From assembly GCA_000293845.2 (NCBI GenBank), contig ALYF01000003.1:186001-250000 (forward strand): a stretch of DNA of 64,000 nucleotides. The letters run 5' to 3'. A program made the translations under genes and the position numbers. Positions 28,706 to 38,134 of this stretch are shown here, one piece after another (within the stretch, counting starts at the first letter, position 1; each line of letters opens with the position of its first letter). The notes under the pieces were generated by a model. The model did no database searches and was not told where the DNA came from. It saw only the letters and a list, made by a program, of their open reading frames with translations. The DNA is from an alpha proteobacterium IMCC14465 (GTDB taxonomy: Bacteria > Pseudomonadota > Alphaproteobacteria > RS24).

Positions 28706-29341
28706 TTAGCCCGTATGATCGACAGGAAGCCGACCCCGCAGGGTCAAGGGTAATTGGGCCAGCATAAAAATACCCGTCGCCGGTGACATAACAAAAGTTC
28801 TGAATATCACCCAATTCTCTTCGCTCATATAACGCCACGCCACTTCATTACCAATGGCAGCCGCAAGAAAAAATAATCCCCAGCGAAAACTAAGTTGAAA
28901 CCATGTCTCTTCGGTCAAACGGAATTGTGTGCCGAAAAAAACCTGCATCATAGCTTTGCCGCGCAATAACCCACCTAACAAAACACCCGCCATAACAAGT
29001 GAAGAAATCGTCGGTTGGACCTTAATGAGTAGTTTTTCCGACGCCATAATCGCCGTTGCCGTCAGAATACCTGAAAATAGAGTGGAAAAAACCACAAATT
29101 TAGCCACACGGCGTTCAACCAACCAAAAATATAGCAGCATAAAGGCTGAAACCGTGACACCCGCAATGGCCGCCGCATAAAGCCCGTAAAGGCGATAAAA
29201 GATGAAAAAACTCGCCAAAGGCAAAATTTCACTGAAAAAAGACCCCAGACGCATTGATTTAGAATGGTTCATAGAATGGCTTTCAGAGCCGCTTTTGGCC
29301 GGCTTTTGATGTGTTTCATGAGTTTCTATTGTGTCAGACAT
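28706..29341 (-). CDS. Inner-membrane septation protein A family (YciB-like)
   Basis: 211-residue polytopic membrane protein. After a ~35-residue polar N-terminus there are about five or six hydrophobic segments, including SEILPLASFFIFYRLYG, the VSAFMLLYFWLVERR region and LSFRWGLFFLAAAIGNEVAWRY. The motifs LLGGLLRGK and NEVAWR are characteristic of the YciB/IspA family, which is linked to cell-envelope and septum synthesis. ATG 29341 with AAAGAATTT upstream is preferred over a TTG at 29356. It is divergent from the TonB receptor gene and shares its regulatory region. Confidence 0.86.
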   Translation of the reverse strand: MSDTIETHETHQKPAKSGSESHSMNHSKSMRLGSFFSEILPLASFFIFYRLYGLYAAAIAGVTVSAFMLLYFWLVERRVAKFVVFSTLFSGILTATAIMASEKLLIKVQPTISSLVMAGVLLGGLLRGKAMMQVFFGTQFRLTEETWFQLSFRWGLFFLAAAIGNEVAWRYMSEENWVIFRTFVMSPATGIFMLAQLPLTLRGRLPVDHTG

Positions 29342-29390
29342 AAATTCTTTACGCAAAAAAATAAGAGATGGATGTTTTTTGCTATTGCAA

Positions 29391-29411
29391 CTTATTCTTA
29401 ATTAGAATAAG
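29391..29411. promoter_or_regulatory. Inverted repeat upstream of TonB receptor
   Basis: CTTATTCT-N5-AGAATAAG, 8-bp perfect arms centred at 29401, 18 bp before the Irr-like box. The half-sites are in the opposite order to the Irr box, so a second iron regulator (Fur/Mur or RirA) or a second Irr arrangement is possible. It lies in the yciB/TonB divergent region. Confidence 0.5.
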
Positions 29412-29418
29412 CATCCTT

Positions 29419-29435
29419 TTGAGAATAATTCTCAA
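29419..29435. promoter_or_regulatory. Irr box (iron control element) for TonB receptor
   Basis: TTGAGAAT-A-ATTCTCAA is a perfect 17-bp palindrome with the Irr layout TTnAGAA-N3-TTCTnAA. It lies 63 bp upstream of the TonB receptor GTG. An irr gene is in this window at 59174-59632. Iron-dependent control of the receptor through Irr is inferred from consensus and position. Confidence 0.75.
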
Positions 29436-29497
29436 TCGCAGATTAAGCGTTACGATGTCGTCATTCAATCATTCACATCTATGAATTAGGAATTACC

Positions 29498-31576
29498 GTG
29501 AAAACAAATACAAAAAAAATAAAATCAGCAATCTTGGTCACAGGCCTCGTCGCTGGTCTGTTCAGCACAACGACTATTAGCGCACAAACGACTGACGAAA
29601 TTATTGTGCAAGGCAAGTATCTTTACACTGACCGGGTGAATGCCCTTAAAACGCCAGTACCGATTTTGAATGTGCCACAAAGTCTGTCCATCATCACAGA
29701 AAAAGAAATCCGCCAACAAGGTTTCCGTGAATTAGGTGATATTGCGCGGTACACACCGGGCGTGAACACCTCGCAGGGTGAAGGCCATCGTGACTCCATC
29801 GTCTTTAGAGGCGTGCGCTCCACAGCCGATTTTTATCTCGATGGCGTCAGAGATGATGTCCAATATTACCGCTCCTTATATAATCTCAATCAAGTCGAAA
29901 TTTTGCGCGGCCCGAACGCGCTCCTCTTCGGACGTGGCGGCACGGGCGGCATTGTGAATCGTGTGACGAAAAAAGCCAGCATTGGTGAAACATATGGCGC
30001 GATTGATATCGGTGCTGACAGTTTCGGCGCCTATGACATTGCGGCAGATTACAACATAGCCACAAGCGACAAAGCTGCCTTGCGGGTAAATGTTCATTAT
30101 GACGCGCTAGAAAATCATAGAGATTTTTATGACGGCGACCGCATCGGCTTTAATCCGACCTTAAAGATTGAAGTGTCACCCAAAACAACTTTAGACCTTT
30201 CATATGAATATGCGGACCATGAACGCTTTATTGACCGAGGGATTCCGACACAAAATGGGGAGCCGGTTGAGGCTTTTGAGGAAATTACTTTTGGTGATAA
30301 AGACATCAACCTCACAACGCTTGAGGCGCAAATTTTCCGCGGCATGTTGAGCCATGAATTTTCAGAAACCATGAAAGCTAATTTGACAGTTCATTATGGT
30401 GACTATGAAAAAATGTACAGGAATCTTTATGTGTCAGACTATGACGGCACGCATGTGACAATGGACGGTTATGAAGACCCGACAGAACGCACCAATCTGA
30501 TTATTTCAGGCAACCTCATTAATGAATTCGATATTGGCGGCATACATCACGTTTTGCTCGTCGGGCTGGAGCATATTGAGACCGAAAATGAAAATTTGCG
30601 GTACAACACTTTCTGGTCAACAACCAGTGATGATAATGAGGTTTTCAACGTCACCCGCCCTATGAACTTTGCTGTTAATGCTGCCGGTACACCGACAAGC
30701 GTCGATTTCACAACTGATTTGAGTAATCAAACCAAGTCTGACATTACAGTCACATCAGTGTTACTCCAAGACCAGATTGACCTCTCAGAGACTTTCAAAA
30801 TCATGCTGGGCGCACGTCTGGACAATTTTGACATCACAGTCGACGATATTGATGATGCGACCTCCGCTACAAGAGAAGATGAGGAAATTTCACCCCGTGC
30901 CGGCCTGATTTACAAACCGCAGGAAAATATTTCTCTTTATGCAAGTTACAGCGAAAGCTTCTTGCCACGCTCCGGCGAGCAATTCAAAAGTTTGTCGGCA
31001 AACGACTCCCGCCTCGACCCGGATATTTTTGAAAATGTTGAATTCGGCGTCAAATGGGACATCAAACCGGATTTGAGCTTCACCATGAGTTACTTTGATA
31101 GTGAGCAAACACAAGCCGTGCGGGACAGTGTGACTGGCGAGGCCTCAGAAGTCGTTGGCCTAGCTGTTGATGGCTTTGAGCTGGAATTAAAAGGCAAGCT
31201 GACGAACCAGCTTACCCTTGCACTGGGCTATAGCAATTTTGACGGTGAAACGAGCTCAGGTGGTGAGCCGCGAGAAATTCCTGAATATAACTTCTCACTC
31301 TGGAGTACTTATCAAGTGAATGAAAAATTGGGCGTTGGCCTGGGTGTGACGCATCAGGGCGAGTCCAAGATTAATAATAATAGCCCCACACCAATTCTGC
31401 CCGATTACACACGGGTCGACTTGGCTGCTTATTACAACATTGATGAAGATATGACGCTTCAACTCAATATCGAAAATTTGACGGATGAGTTGTATTTCCC
31501 TCATGCACATAGCACACATCAGGCTTCTGTAGGTGAGCCGTTAAATGCGCGCATCGCTATCCGGAGAGATTTTTAG
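29498..31576 (+). CDS. TonB-dependent siderophore receptor
   Basis: Outer-membrane 22-strand barrel of 692 residues importing ferric siderophores, energised by TonB. The signal peptide ends after about residue 29 (TTTISAQ), followed by the TonB-box-like TDEIIVQG. The plug has PQSLSIITEKEI, DIARYTPGV, FRGVRSTADFYLDG and the invariant EILRGPNALLFGRGG. The barrel ends in the aromatic RRDF with terminal Phe. GTG start with AGGA 9 bp upstream. No transporter or reductase genes are adjacent. Upstream are an Irr box and a second inverted repeat. Its closest subfamily resembles FhuE/Fiu-type receptors; the substrate is unknown. Confidence 0.94.
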   Translation: MKTNTKKIKSAILVTGLVAGLFSTTTISAQTTDEIIVQGKYLYTDRVNALKTPVPILNVPQSLSIITEKEIRQQGFRELGDIARYTPGVNTSQGEGHRDSIVFRGVRSTADFYLDGVRDDVQYYRSLYNLNQVEILRGPNALLFGRGGTGGIVNRVTKKASIGETYGAIDIGADSFGAYDIAADYNIATSDKAALRVNVHYDALENHRDFYDGDRIGFNPTLKIEVSPKTTLDLSYEYADHERFIDRGIPTQNGEPVEAFEEITFGDKDINLTTLEAQIFRGMLSHEFSETMKANLTVHYGDYEKMYRNLYVSDYDGTHVTMDGYEDPTERTNLIISGNLINEFDIGGIHHVLLVGLEHIETENENLRYNTFWSTTSDDNEVFNVTRPMNFAVNAAGTPTSVDFTTDLSNQTKSDITVTSVLLQDQIDLSETFKIMLGARLDNFDITVDDIDDATSATREDEEISPRAGLIYKPQENISLYASYSESFLPRSGEQFKSLSANDSRLDPDIFENVEFGVKWDIKPDLSFTMSYFDSEQTQAVRDSVTGEASEVVGLAVDGFELELKGKLTNQLTLALGYSNFDGETSSGGEPREIPEYNFSLWSTYQVNEKLGVGLGVTHQGESKINNNSPTPILPDYTRVDLAAYYNIDEDMTLQLNIENLTDELYFPHAHSTHQASVGEPLNARIAIRRDF

Positions 31577-31597
31577 ACTTAACGGTTAGCAATAGTT

Positions 31598-31700
31598 TTA
31601 GGGAGACGGCATAAGAAGAGTGAGTGCAGGAAATCATTGCGGGAAATAATTGAGTGACGACTTTCCCCTTCCGCCCTTCACCTTTAGGCTGTCTCCCTAA
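31598..31700. repeat. 103-bp near-palindromic element between convergent genes
   Basis: 13-bp arms, TTAGGGAGACGGC and GCTGTCTCCCTAA (one mismatch, G-U in RNA), flank a 77-bp interior with partial further complementarity. It sits between the TonB receptor stop and the convergent oxidoreductase stop. It may be a long bidirectional transcription-end hairpin or a member of a small interspersed palindromic repeat family. No T-run adjoins it. Confidence 0.55.
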
Positions 31701-31704
31701 TTAA

Positions 31705-32868
31705 TTATTCCATACTAAAGGTAAGGCCAGCCTTGGCCTCAAGACGGGTAACCAATTTATTGCCCATGGCAGAAGCCGGTGTGTAAATGCCCCCACCAAG
31801 CGCCGCGCAATCCTGCACGAGACACAAGGCACTCTCCGCAATCATCTTGGAAGTCGACCCGTAGCCAGGGTCCATATCCCCTTTAACCGAGGCCTTAAGA
31901 AGCGCGCCATCCGCTCCTTCCGCCAGAAACAGCACATCATAATTGCCGGCTTCCCGCTTTTCCTTTGATGGGCCTTCGCCAGGCTGAGGAACATCATCAC
32001 CCTCTAATGGCGTGGCCTTAGCAACAAATTCAGCAACGGCTTTGCCTTCATCACCAACACCCGTCACCATCATTTCGTCATAAAGAAAATCTTCACCATA
32101 GGCATAACCCATCAGGGCGTTGGAACGATGCACATTTTTTGTGTTAATCGCCGCCATAATGAAAGGCGCAACCCAAGCGCCCAGAACATCATCTTCGTAA
32201 GGCTTATTATCAGCAGGTTGCTCAGGGCCAGCCTTGCCTGCAAGGCTGAACGGATCGATAAGCACATTAAAAAGCTCAGGGCGTGTATCTAAAGATTTCA
32301 CTGTGGCTCTAAATGATGCCGCCGTACCCCCTGAGAACTCGCCATTCATCGCCCGCACGCGACATCTAACCCGCCCGGCAGGTCCACCCCACTTTTCGAG
32401 GGCAGCTTGTTGAACATATTGCACCCCCAAGTCAAAAGGTACGGAATCGAACCCACAACTAAAAACCAGACGCGCACCACTATTTTTGGCGGTGTCCAAA
32501 TATTTGCCAATCATGTCATACATCCAGCCCGGCTCACCGCATAAGTCGACATAATGCGTGCCAGATTCGGCGCAAGCCTTAAGCAAAGCTTCACCATAAA
32601 GCTGATAAGGGCCGGTTGTCGTCAGCACAAGCTCTGCGCGGGCGACCATGCTCTGCAAAGAGGCTTCGTCATCGGAGTCGGCAATAATCAGAGGCACGTC
32701 ACCAGCCCCAATCTCATCTCTGACAGATTTCAGCTTGTCTTCATTACGACCCGCCATTGCCCATTTGAGATTGTCGCCATATTGGGCCGCAAGATATTCA
32801 GCCACCAGACGCCCCGTAAAACCACTGGCACCGTAAACGACCAGACTGAATTCTTTTTGATTATCCAC
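31705..32868 (-). CDS. Saccharopine dehydrogenase-like NAD(P)-binding oxidoreductase
   Basis: 387 residues of the family that includes mammalian SCCPDH and mycobacterial trans-acting enoyl reductase. The Rossmann motif GASGFTGRLVAEY is at 13-25, followed by GRNEDKLKSV and the family stretch GTHYVDLCGEPGW. The substrate half has SCGFDSVPFDLG. These proteins often act on lipids or polyketides but the substrate here is unknown. Its 3' end meets a 103-bp inverted repeat. The 160-bp upstream divergent region shows no clear operator. Confidence 0.85.
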   Translation of the reverse strand: MDNQKEFSLVVYGASGFTGRLVAEYLAAQYGDNLKWAMAGRNEDKLKSVRDEIGAGDVPLIIADSDDEASLQSMVARAELVLTTTGPYQLYGEALLKACAESGTHYVDLCGEPGWMYDMIGKYLDTAKNSGARLVFSCGFDSVPFDLGVQYVQQAALEKWGGPAGRVRCRVRAMNGEFSGGTAASFRATVKSLDTRPELFNVLIDPFSLAGKAGPEQPADNKPYEDDVLGAWVAPFIMAAINTKNVHRSNALMGYAYGEDFLYDEMMVTGVGDEGKAVAEFVAKATPLEGDDVPQPGEGPSKEKREAGNYDVLFLAEGADGALLKASVKGDMDPGYGSTSKMIAESALCLVQDCAALGGGIYTPASAMGNKLVTRLEAKAGLTFSME

Positions 32869-33028
32869 AACTGTAACCTCTCATGATTAATTAAACCGCA
32901 GGCATCAACCTAGCCACATATACGCGCCTTATACTGCTGGCGCAATAAAAGCACATTCAGGTATCAGCAATAGTTTATTCCTACAAAATTAATGTTAGTA
33001 TAAACGAAACCTAAACAAGAAAAATAAA

Positions 33029-33832
33029 ATGGTAGAATATATTAAATTATCAGAGACATCTGCGCTGGTGCTGCGTTTTTTGCAAGATCAAGTGTATCAT
33101 TCACAAGCTGTCAAAGACTATCTTGCCCGCCTTGACCTCTCCGCAGGAAAAGAGATGCAGGATGCCTGCGATGCCATCTGGCCTCATTATTCAGAGGTGA
33201 TTATCAATCGTAAGCATACCATTCTAAAATATATTGAAGAAGCGCTCGCGGAAAATCCGTCATTACAAATCATATCCGGCGCCGCAGGGCTTGACCCGCT
33301 GGGGCTGGAATTAACGCAACGCCATAAAGGGCTGACAGTTTATGAGATTGACCGTGAACAAATGCCCCTAAAGGCCGCGTTAATCAGCGCACCGGAATTA
33401 TGTTTCATTCCGGGTGACCTTGGCGACACAGCACCTCTTATTGACAGGCTGACAAAAGCCGGTTGGCTACAAGACAAGCCAACATTTCTCATCATGGAAG
33501 GTATTGGCTATTATCTGACACCCGTCATTTTGAAAAATTTTTTCACCGCAATGTCGCCACAATATGTCGTTTTTGACCATTTGCGGGAAACCGGCATGAC
33601 GCAAGAGGCAAACGAAATCATTACGCGCATACTAGGTGTTATCGAGAATTATATCGAGATGGACAAAATGATACGCTATGACGCGTCGTCACTATCGGCA
33701 TTGCTGGATATGAGAATTGCCAAACACGCCTCCTTACACGCCATAGAATATCAACGCACAGGGCAAAATGTTTATTTTCCGTCAGAAGATTTTGGCTGGC
33801 TTGATATAACAGTTTTTGAGCCGGAGCATTAG
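33029..33832 (+). CDS. SAM-dependent methyltransferase, leucine carboxyl methyltransferase-like
   Basis: 267 residues, probably of the LCM/PPM1-type class I methyltransferase family. The SAM site reads ISGAAGLDPLGLEL followed by the acid strand VYEIDREQMPLKA. A later FLIMEGIGYYLTP resembles the family helper motif. No partner gene suggests the target (protein, lipid or small molecule). Divergent from the oxidoreductase; its stop overlaps the GIY-YIG stop by 4 bp. AT-rich leader; the ribosome-binding site is weak. Confidence 0.72.
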   Translation: MVEYIKLSETSALVLRFLQDQVYHSQAVKDYLARLDLSAGKEMQDACDAIWPHYSEVIINRKHTILKYIEEALAENPSLQIISGAAGLDPLGLELTQRHKGLTVYEIDREQMPLKAALISAPELCFIPGDLGDTAPLIDRLTKAGWLQDKPTFLIMEGIGYYLTPVILKNFFTAMSPQYVVFDHLRETGMTQEANEIITRILGVIENYIEMDKMIRYDASSLSALLDMRIAKHASLHAIEYQRTGQNVYFPSEDFGWLDITVFEPEH

Positions 33833-34170
33833 GCATCTCTTGGGTAATCTTTACGCGCCAGCAATTCCTGTCGCAAAGACTGATTTGTTTTCAGGGTTTT
33901 CTTAAGCTCTGCTTCGCGGGACATCGCAGCACCACGGGTTAAAAATGTTTCATAATGCAAAATCTGCCAGACCCGCCCTCTGGTCGCCTTCGCGCCCTTA
34001 CCTGAATTATGCGCAGCCAGCCGCTTGTCGAGATCATGCGTCCATCCTGAATAAAGCCTCGGGCTGCCTCCTTTGGCACAATCGGACCAAGAACCAAGCA
34101 CATAGGCGTAACAAGGTGTCACCTGCACCTTATCGTCTGCTTTATCTTTCTTGTTTTCAGAAGGTTTCAT
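33829..34170 (-). CDS. GIY-YIG nuclease-superfamily protein (YhbQ/UPF0213 type)
   Basis: About 113 residues of the small stand-alone GIY-YIG fold. [10 protein letters not shown] opens the domain, [28 protein letters not shown] carries the conserved arginine, and EAELKKTLK supplies the catalytic-type glutamate. The YIG motif reads YSG, common in this branch. I start at 34170 (MKPSENKK), leaving 87 bp to the divergent bioB start; the frame runs upstream to 34218 but that region is also the bioB promoter. The N-terminal lysine-rich tail is variable. Cellular role unknown; nuclease activity is not assured. Confidence 0.82.
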   Translation of the reverse strand: MKPSENKKDKADDKVQVTPCYAYVLGSWSDCAKGGSPRLYSGWTHDLDKRLAAHNSGKGAKATRGRVWQILHYETFLTRGAAMSREAELKKTLKTNQSLRQELLARKDYPRDA

Positions 34171-34257
34171 CACCCGGTCTTTCTCATGCAAATCGCGCAC
34201 ACAGGCTTGCATAATCACCCAAAAATCGTAAATTGGCTAATCACAAAAGAGGTAAAT

Positions 34258-35304
34258 ATGACCACCCAACTAATTCGCCATGACTGGACAACCGCAGAAG
34301 TGCAGGCACTTTTTGACCTCCCTTTTAATGATTTGATTTTCCAGGCGCAGACCATTCACCGGCAGTTTTTCAATCCTAATGAAGTGCAAATGTGTCAGCT
34401 TCTCTCCATTAAAACCGGCGGTTGTCCTGAAGATTGCGGCTATTGTAGCCAGTCAGCTTTTGCCGAGTCAGACCTAGAAGCCAGCAAGCTGATGGATGTC
34501 GAGCAAGTTCTCAGCGAAGCTCGCCGCGCCAAAGAAGGCGGCGCAACACGCTATTGCATGGGTGCAGCATGGCGCTCACCCAAAGACCGAGACATTGAGC
34601 CGCTTAAGGCCATGATTCGTGGTGTGCGGGATATGGGTATGGAAACCTGTGCCACACTTGGCATGCTCTCTGCCGAGCAGGCACAAGAACTGGCTGATGC
34701 CGGGCTGGATTATTACAATCACAATATTGATACCTCAGAAGAGTTTTACGGCGAAATCATCACCACAAGAACCTTTCAGGACCGCCTCGATACGTTGGAT
34801 GTCGTGCGCGATAGTGGCATGAAAGTCTGTTGTGGCGGTATTATCGGTATGGGTGAGAAAATTCTCGACCGTGCCGAGATGCTCCGAACATTGGCAAATC
34901 TTACCACCCATCCCGACTCCGTGCCGATTAACCAGCTCATCGCCATTCCTGGTACTAAGCTTGAAAATGTGAACCTACCGCATGCGATTGATTTCGTTCG
35001 CTGCATTGCGGTTGCTCGGATTATGATGCCGCGCTCCACCGTAAGGCTGTCCGCCGGGCGTGAGGAGATGTCAGATGAAATGCAAGCGCTTTGCTTCTTT
35101 GCCGGTGCAAATTCTATTTTTGTCGGCGACGAATTACTGACCACGGATAATCCGGGGCGCGATAAAGATGCCGAGTTGATGTCTCAGTTGGGTATTCAGG
35201 CGCTTCCCGCTTTTGAAGAACCTGCGCTTGATAAAGAACCGACAAACTTGCAAGAAGCCTCTTTACAAGAAATCTCAGCACCCCTGCATGAAGAGCGTGC
35301 ATAG
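34258..35304 (+). CDS. bioB: Biotin synthase
   Basis: Radical-SAM enzyme inserting sulfur into dethiobiotin. Start at 34258 (AGAGG ribosome-binding site); the frame extends to 34186 without conserved residues. In the 348-residue product the cluster cysteines are C56, C60 and C63 ([12 protein letters not shown]). The [25 protein letters not shown] and C-terminal [25 protein letters not shown] blocks bind SAM and the [2Fe-2S]. The other bio genes are absent. No BioR-type palindrome was seen upstream. The C-terminal tail has an imperfect duplicated [10 protein letters not shown]. Confidence 0.96.
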   Translation: MTTQLIRHDWTTAEVQALFDLPFNDLIFQAQTIHRQFFNPNEVQMCQLLSIKTGGCPEDCGYCSQSAFAESDLEASKLMDVEQVLSEARRAKEGGATRYCMGAAWRSPKDRDIEPLKAMIRGVRDMGMETCATLGMLSAEQAQELADAGLDYYNHNIDTSEEFYGEIITTRTFQDRLDTLDVVRDSGMKVCCGGIIGMGEKILDRAEMLRTLANLTTHPDSVPINQLIAIPGTKLENVNLPHAIDFVRCIAVARIMMPRSTVRLSAGREEMSDEMQALCFFAGANSIFVGDELLTTDNPGRDKDAELMSQLGIQALPAFEEPALDKEPTNLQEASLQEISAPLHEERA

Positions 35305-35323
35305 CCGTATTCTTTATTTATAT

Positions 35324-35392
35324 CCGAGTTTATATCTCGGCGCGTAAAGCCGCGTGTGGTCACGGCCTGTAGGCCATCCCCCTATCTAGGGG
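35324..35392. terminator. Cluster of three hairpins between bioB and regA
   Basis: In 69 bp lie CCGAG-N7-CTCGG, GGCCT-GT-AGGCC and CCCCTA-TC-TAGGGG; the last covers the regA stop codon. bioB and regA converge here, so the group likely ends transcription from both sides. None has a good T-tail, so Rho-independent action is uncertain. Confidence 0.4.
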
Positions 35393-35948
35393 CGCGTTTT
35401 GCCAGAATTCTTTGTAAAGTACGTCGGTGCATATTCAGGCGTCGTGCTGTTTCAGAAACATTACGGTCGCAAAGTTCATAAACGCGCTGGATATGCTCCC
35501 ATCTCACCCGATCAGCAGACATTGGGTTTTCAGGTGGCTTCGCTTTGGTCGCCCCACTCACTGTTAACGCCGCTTCAATCTCGTCAGCATCAGCAGGCTT
35601 GGCGAGATAATCTACCGCGCCTTTCTTAACCGCCTCAACAGCAGTTGTGATATTGCCGTAACCAGTAAGCATAATGACCCGACCATCAGGATTGGCCTCT
35701 TGCACGGCTTCAATAACATCCATGCCATTGCCGTCTTGCAGACGCATATCGACAACCGCATAGGCTGGCTTCACACTTTTGGCCAGAACCAACCCTTCGG
35801 CAACACTATCGGCACTGCTGACGATATATCCGCGACGCTCCATGGCACGGGCAAGGCGCGTTAGCCATGGCAGGTCATCATCAACCAGCAGCATGGTTTT
35901 CTCCTCAGGGAGTATGTTTTCTTCTGTGTCTTGAACAATGTCAGTCAC
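35382..35948 (-). CDS. regA: Redox response regulator RegA (ActR/PrrA)
   Basis: 188-residue regulator of the RegB/RegA family, which controls respiration, carbon or nitrogen fixation and photosynthesis genes by redox state. The receiver has the acidic pair LVDDDLPW, the phospho-Asp67 (AVVDMRLQDGNG) and the KPADADE lysine. The DNA-binding C-terminal helix-turn-helix is the Fis-like NVSETARRLNMHRRTLQRILAKR, nearly identical to RegA homologues. The kinase gene regB lies upstream on the same strand with a 121-bp spacer, so a separate regA promoter is possible. Confidence 0.95.
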   Translation of the reverse strand: MTDIVQDTEENILPEEKTMLLVDDDLPWLTRLARAMERRGYIVSSADSVAEGLVLAKSVKPAYAVVDMRLQDGNGMDVIEAVQEANPDGRVIMLTGYGNITTAVEAVKKGAVDYLAKPADADEIEAALTVSGATKAKPPENPMSADRVRWEHIQRVYELCDRNVSETARRLNMHRRTLQRILAKRAPR

Positions 35949-36069
35949 AATAACCTCATTAACCCATTAGGTTCACAACATATATATAGGGCAAGAAACG
36001 CAATACGCAACTTTGCGCGGATTGGTTTGGGGCAATCATTTCGACAAACATCGCATCTTTATCGGCTTT

Positions 36070-37410
36070 TTAGGTTTCCGGTATGGCTTCTAAGAGCGCG
36101 CGCGACCAATTAACCTTGATTTGAGCGCCTTTTTCAGGGGCAGCTCTGTTCGAAGCTGAGACCTGTCCACCAGTTCTCTCTAGTAAGGTCTTGGCAATGA
36201 AAAAACCCAATCCCATGCCAGATTTCGCCGTCATATCGCCAGAGGCTGGACGTGAGGTTAACCACGGCTCACCAAGGCGCGGCAAGATATCATATGCAAA
36301 GCCCGGCCCGTCATCCGAGACGCAAATTTCAATGCCCTGCGCTTCAATCTTGGCGGTGACGGTCACCACATTTGTCGCAAATTCAGCCGCATTCTCTATG
36401 AGATTACCGAGGCCATAAATAATTTCGGGCTGGCGGATAACATAAGGCTCGGATATGTCGTTCGGCCCGATTGAAACTTGAATGTCCTTGTCATGCCCGC
36501 CGGCTTCATCAATAGCCTCTTGGATAAGTGCCGACAGAGACATGCGCGAAAAAATCGTATCGCCTTGGTCAGATTGCGTCGTTAAAGAAGATAGGATTTC
36601 CTTGCAGCGCTTAGTTTCCGTCAAGAGAGACTGCAAATCCTCCGCCAGTTCCCCGTTAACCAACGGGCTGGACTGCAATTCCTTCGCGATGAGACCAATC
36701 GTGCCAAGCGGTGTACCCAGTTGATGCGCCGCGGCCGCCGCTAACCCGTCCAATGCCGATAATCTGTGTTCGCGTGCAAGCACTTGTTGCAAAGCCGTAC
36801 TCGCAGCTGTCATACGCCGACCCTCATGGCTGATGCGCCACACATAAGCTGAAATAAACGCCAATCCAAGCATCAGAGCTGCCCAGACACCCAGCAAATA
36901 TATTTCAGGGAAATTCGGCGGCGCACCTTTCCAGGGGAGCGGCATGTGGAAATAAGCCAATAAGCTAATAACGGCACAAGACATACCGACCAGCAATAAA
37001 GTAGCGCGCGCTGTCAAAACCGTGGCAGAAACGGTCACAGGGGCAAGTATCATCACAATGAAAGGGTTCGCCAGCCCACCAGTCATAAATAAAAGCGCCG
37101 CGAGCTGAAGCAAATCATATGTCAGATAACCCGCAGCGACTTTGGGCGATAAGCGGTAATTTGACGGGTAGTAAAACCAAAGCCCAATATTGACGGCAAC
37201 AGACATTAAAACCAAGCCAATACAGGGCAAGAGCGGCATTTGATATTCGAGGATAAATCCAATGACAAAAATTGTGACCGATTGACCTGAAACAGCCAAC
37301 CAGCGCAAAAGCGTTTGTACCCGCAAAAGCACACCTGCATCGCGGGTTAAGAACTGAGCTGATGGTCGGGTGCCACCGTAAAAGGCGGCGTCAGCGATTT
37401 TTTCAGACAT
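36070..37410 (-). CDS. regB: Redox sensor histidine kinase RegB (ActS/PrrB)
   Basis: 446 residues with six hydrophobic segments in the first 195. The quinone-binding heptad GGLANPF is at 111-117. The phosphoacceptor is His229 (AAAAHQLGTPLG) and the redox-active cysteine of the family is Cys269 (TKRCKEIL). The ATPase has VSDDGPGF and KSGMGLGFFIAKTLLERT. All known signal residues of RegB are present, so redox sensing through ubiquinone and the thiol is likely. The ankyrin gene ends at the base next to its start codon, an unusually tight junction. Confidence 0.95.
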   Translation of the reverse strand: MSEKIADAAFYGGTRPSAQFLTRDAGVLLRVQTLLRWLAVSGQSVTIFVIGFILEYQMPLLPCIGLVLMSVAVNIGLWFYYPSNYRLSPKVAAGYLTYDLLQLAALLFMTGGLANPFIVMILAPVTVSATVLTARATLLLVGMSCAVISLLAYFHMPLPWKGAPPNFPEIYLLGVWAALMLGLAFISAYVWRISHEGRRMTAASTALQQVLAREHRLSALDGLAAAAAHQLGTPLGTIGLIAKELQSSPLVNGELAEDLQSLLTETKRCKEILSSLTTQSDQGDTIFSRMSLSALIQEAIDEAGGHDKDIQVSIGPNDISEPYVIRQPEIIYGLGNLIENAAEFATNVVTVTAKIEAQGIEICVSDDGPGFAYDILPRLGEPWLTSRPASGDMTAKSGMGLGFFIAKTLLERTGGQVSASNRAAPEKGAQIKVNWSRALLEAIPET

Positions 37411-38001
37411 CTACTCTTGAGCTTCTAAATAAGAGACAATTTTCTGGTGACGTTGTTCACGTGCCCAATCAAGTGCCGTGCGTCCGGTTAAATCCGTATC
37501 ATCTGGATAGGCACCATTTTCGATGAGGACTTTAACAGCCTCCAAATGCCCATTCCGGGCAGCACGAATGAGTGGTACTTCACGGCGCAGACCTGTTTTA
37601 TCGGGGTCAGCACCAGCCTTAAGCAGATGCACCAATATCGCATCATAGCCAGCCGCCGCGGCAACACCAAGCGGCGTGCGACTGTTCAAACCTTTATCAT
37701 TGATGCGCGCCCCACGAGAAATAAGGTAACGCACGCCCAACTCATAACCATTTTCGGCAACGATAATGAGCACCGGATCACCCTCACGGCTTCGGCTATT
37801 TGGGCTGTCACCTTCAATAAAGCCGCGCTCCATGATACCCACGCTGTTATTTTTTGCACCCTGAACCATGTCATTTTCCTTGCCAAAGCCCTGTGCATGG
37901 GCGTTGAAAGGGAAAAATAACACCATAAGGCACGCACAAAAATTGATGGTTGCACGCAATTTCGAACCATTTTTCATGTTTTGTAAGACATTGACTTGCA
38001 T
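37411..38001 (-). CDS. Secreted ankyrin-repeat protein
   Basis: 196 residues with a signal peptide (hydrophobic FCACLMVLFFPFNAHAQ) and about 3.5 ankyrin repeats from residue 85 on (TPLGVAAAAGYDAILVHLLKAGAD, then RAARNGHLEAVKVLIENGA). The start at 38001 has AAGGACG 9 bp upstream. A likely periplasmic protein-binding scaffold. Its stop abuts the regB start, so it is co-transcribed with regB, and the divergent senC is 133 bp away. A role in the copper/redox signal path is suggested only by position. Confidence 0.82.
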   Translation of the reverse strand: MQVNVLQNMKNGSKLRATINFCACLMVLFFPFNAHAQGFGKENDMVQGAKNNSVGIMERGFIEGDSPNSRSREGDPVLIIVAENGYELGVRYLISRGARINDKGLNSRTPLGVAAAAGYDAILVHLLKAGADPDKTGLRREVPLIRAARNGHLEAVKVLIENGAYPDDTDLTGRTALDWAREQRHQKIVSYLEAQE

Positions 38002-38134
38002 AGGTATAACGTCCTTACCGTGTGTAATTACTTCTCATTGACACTGTTAGACTTTCTGTAGCATAGAATAGACACGGTTTCTACGCATAGTCAGCAATGC
38101 AGTAACCAACTCAGAAATCAATGCAGTAAACGGA

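Noticed and set aside
34171-34257. BioR operator or riboswitch before bioB
   Set aside because: No TTATMKATAA-like palindrome or structured leader is visible.
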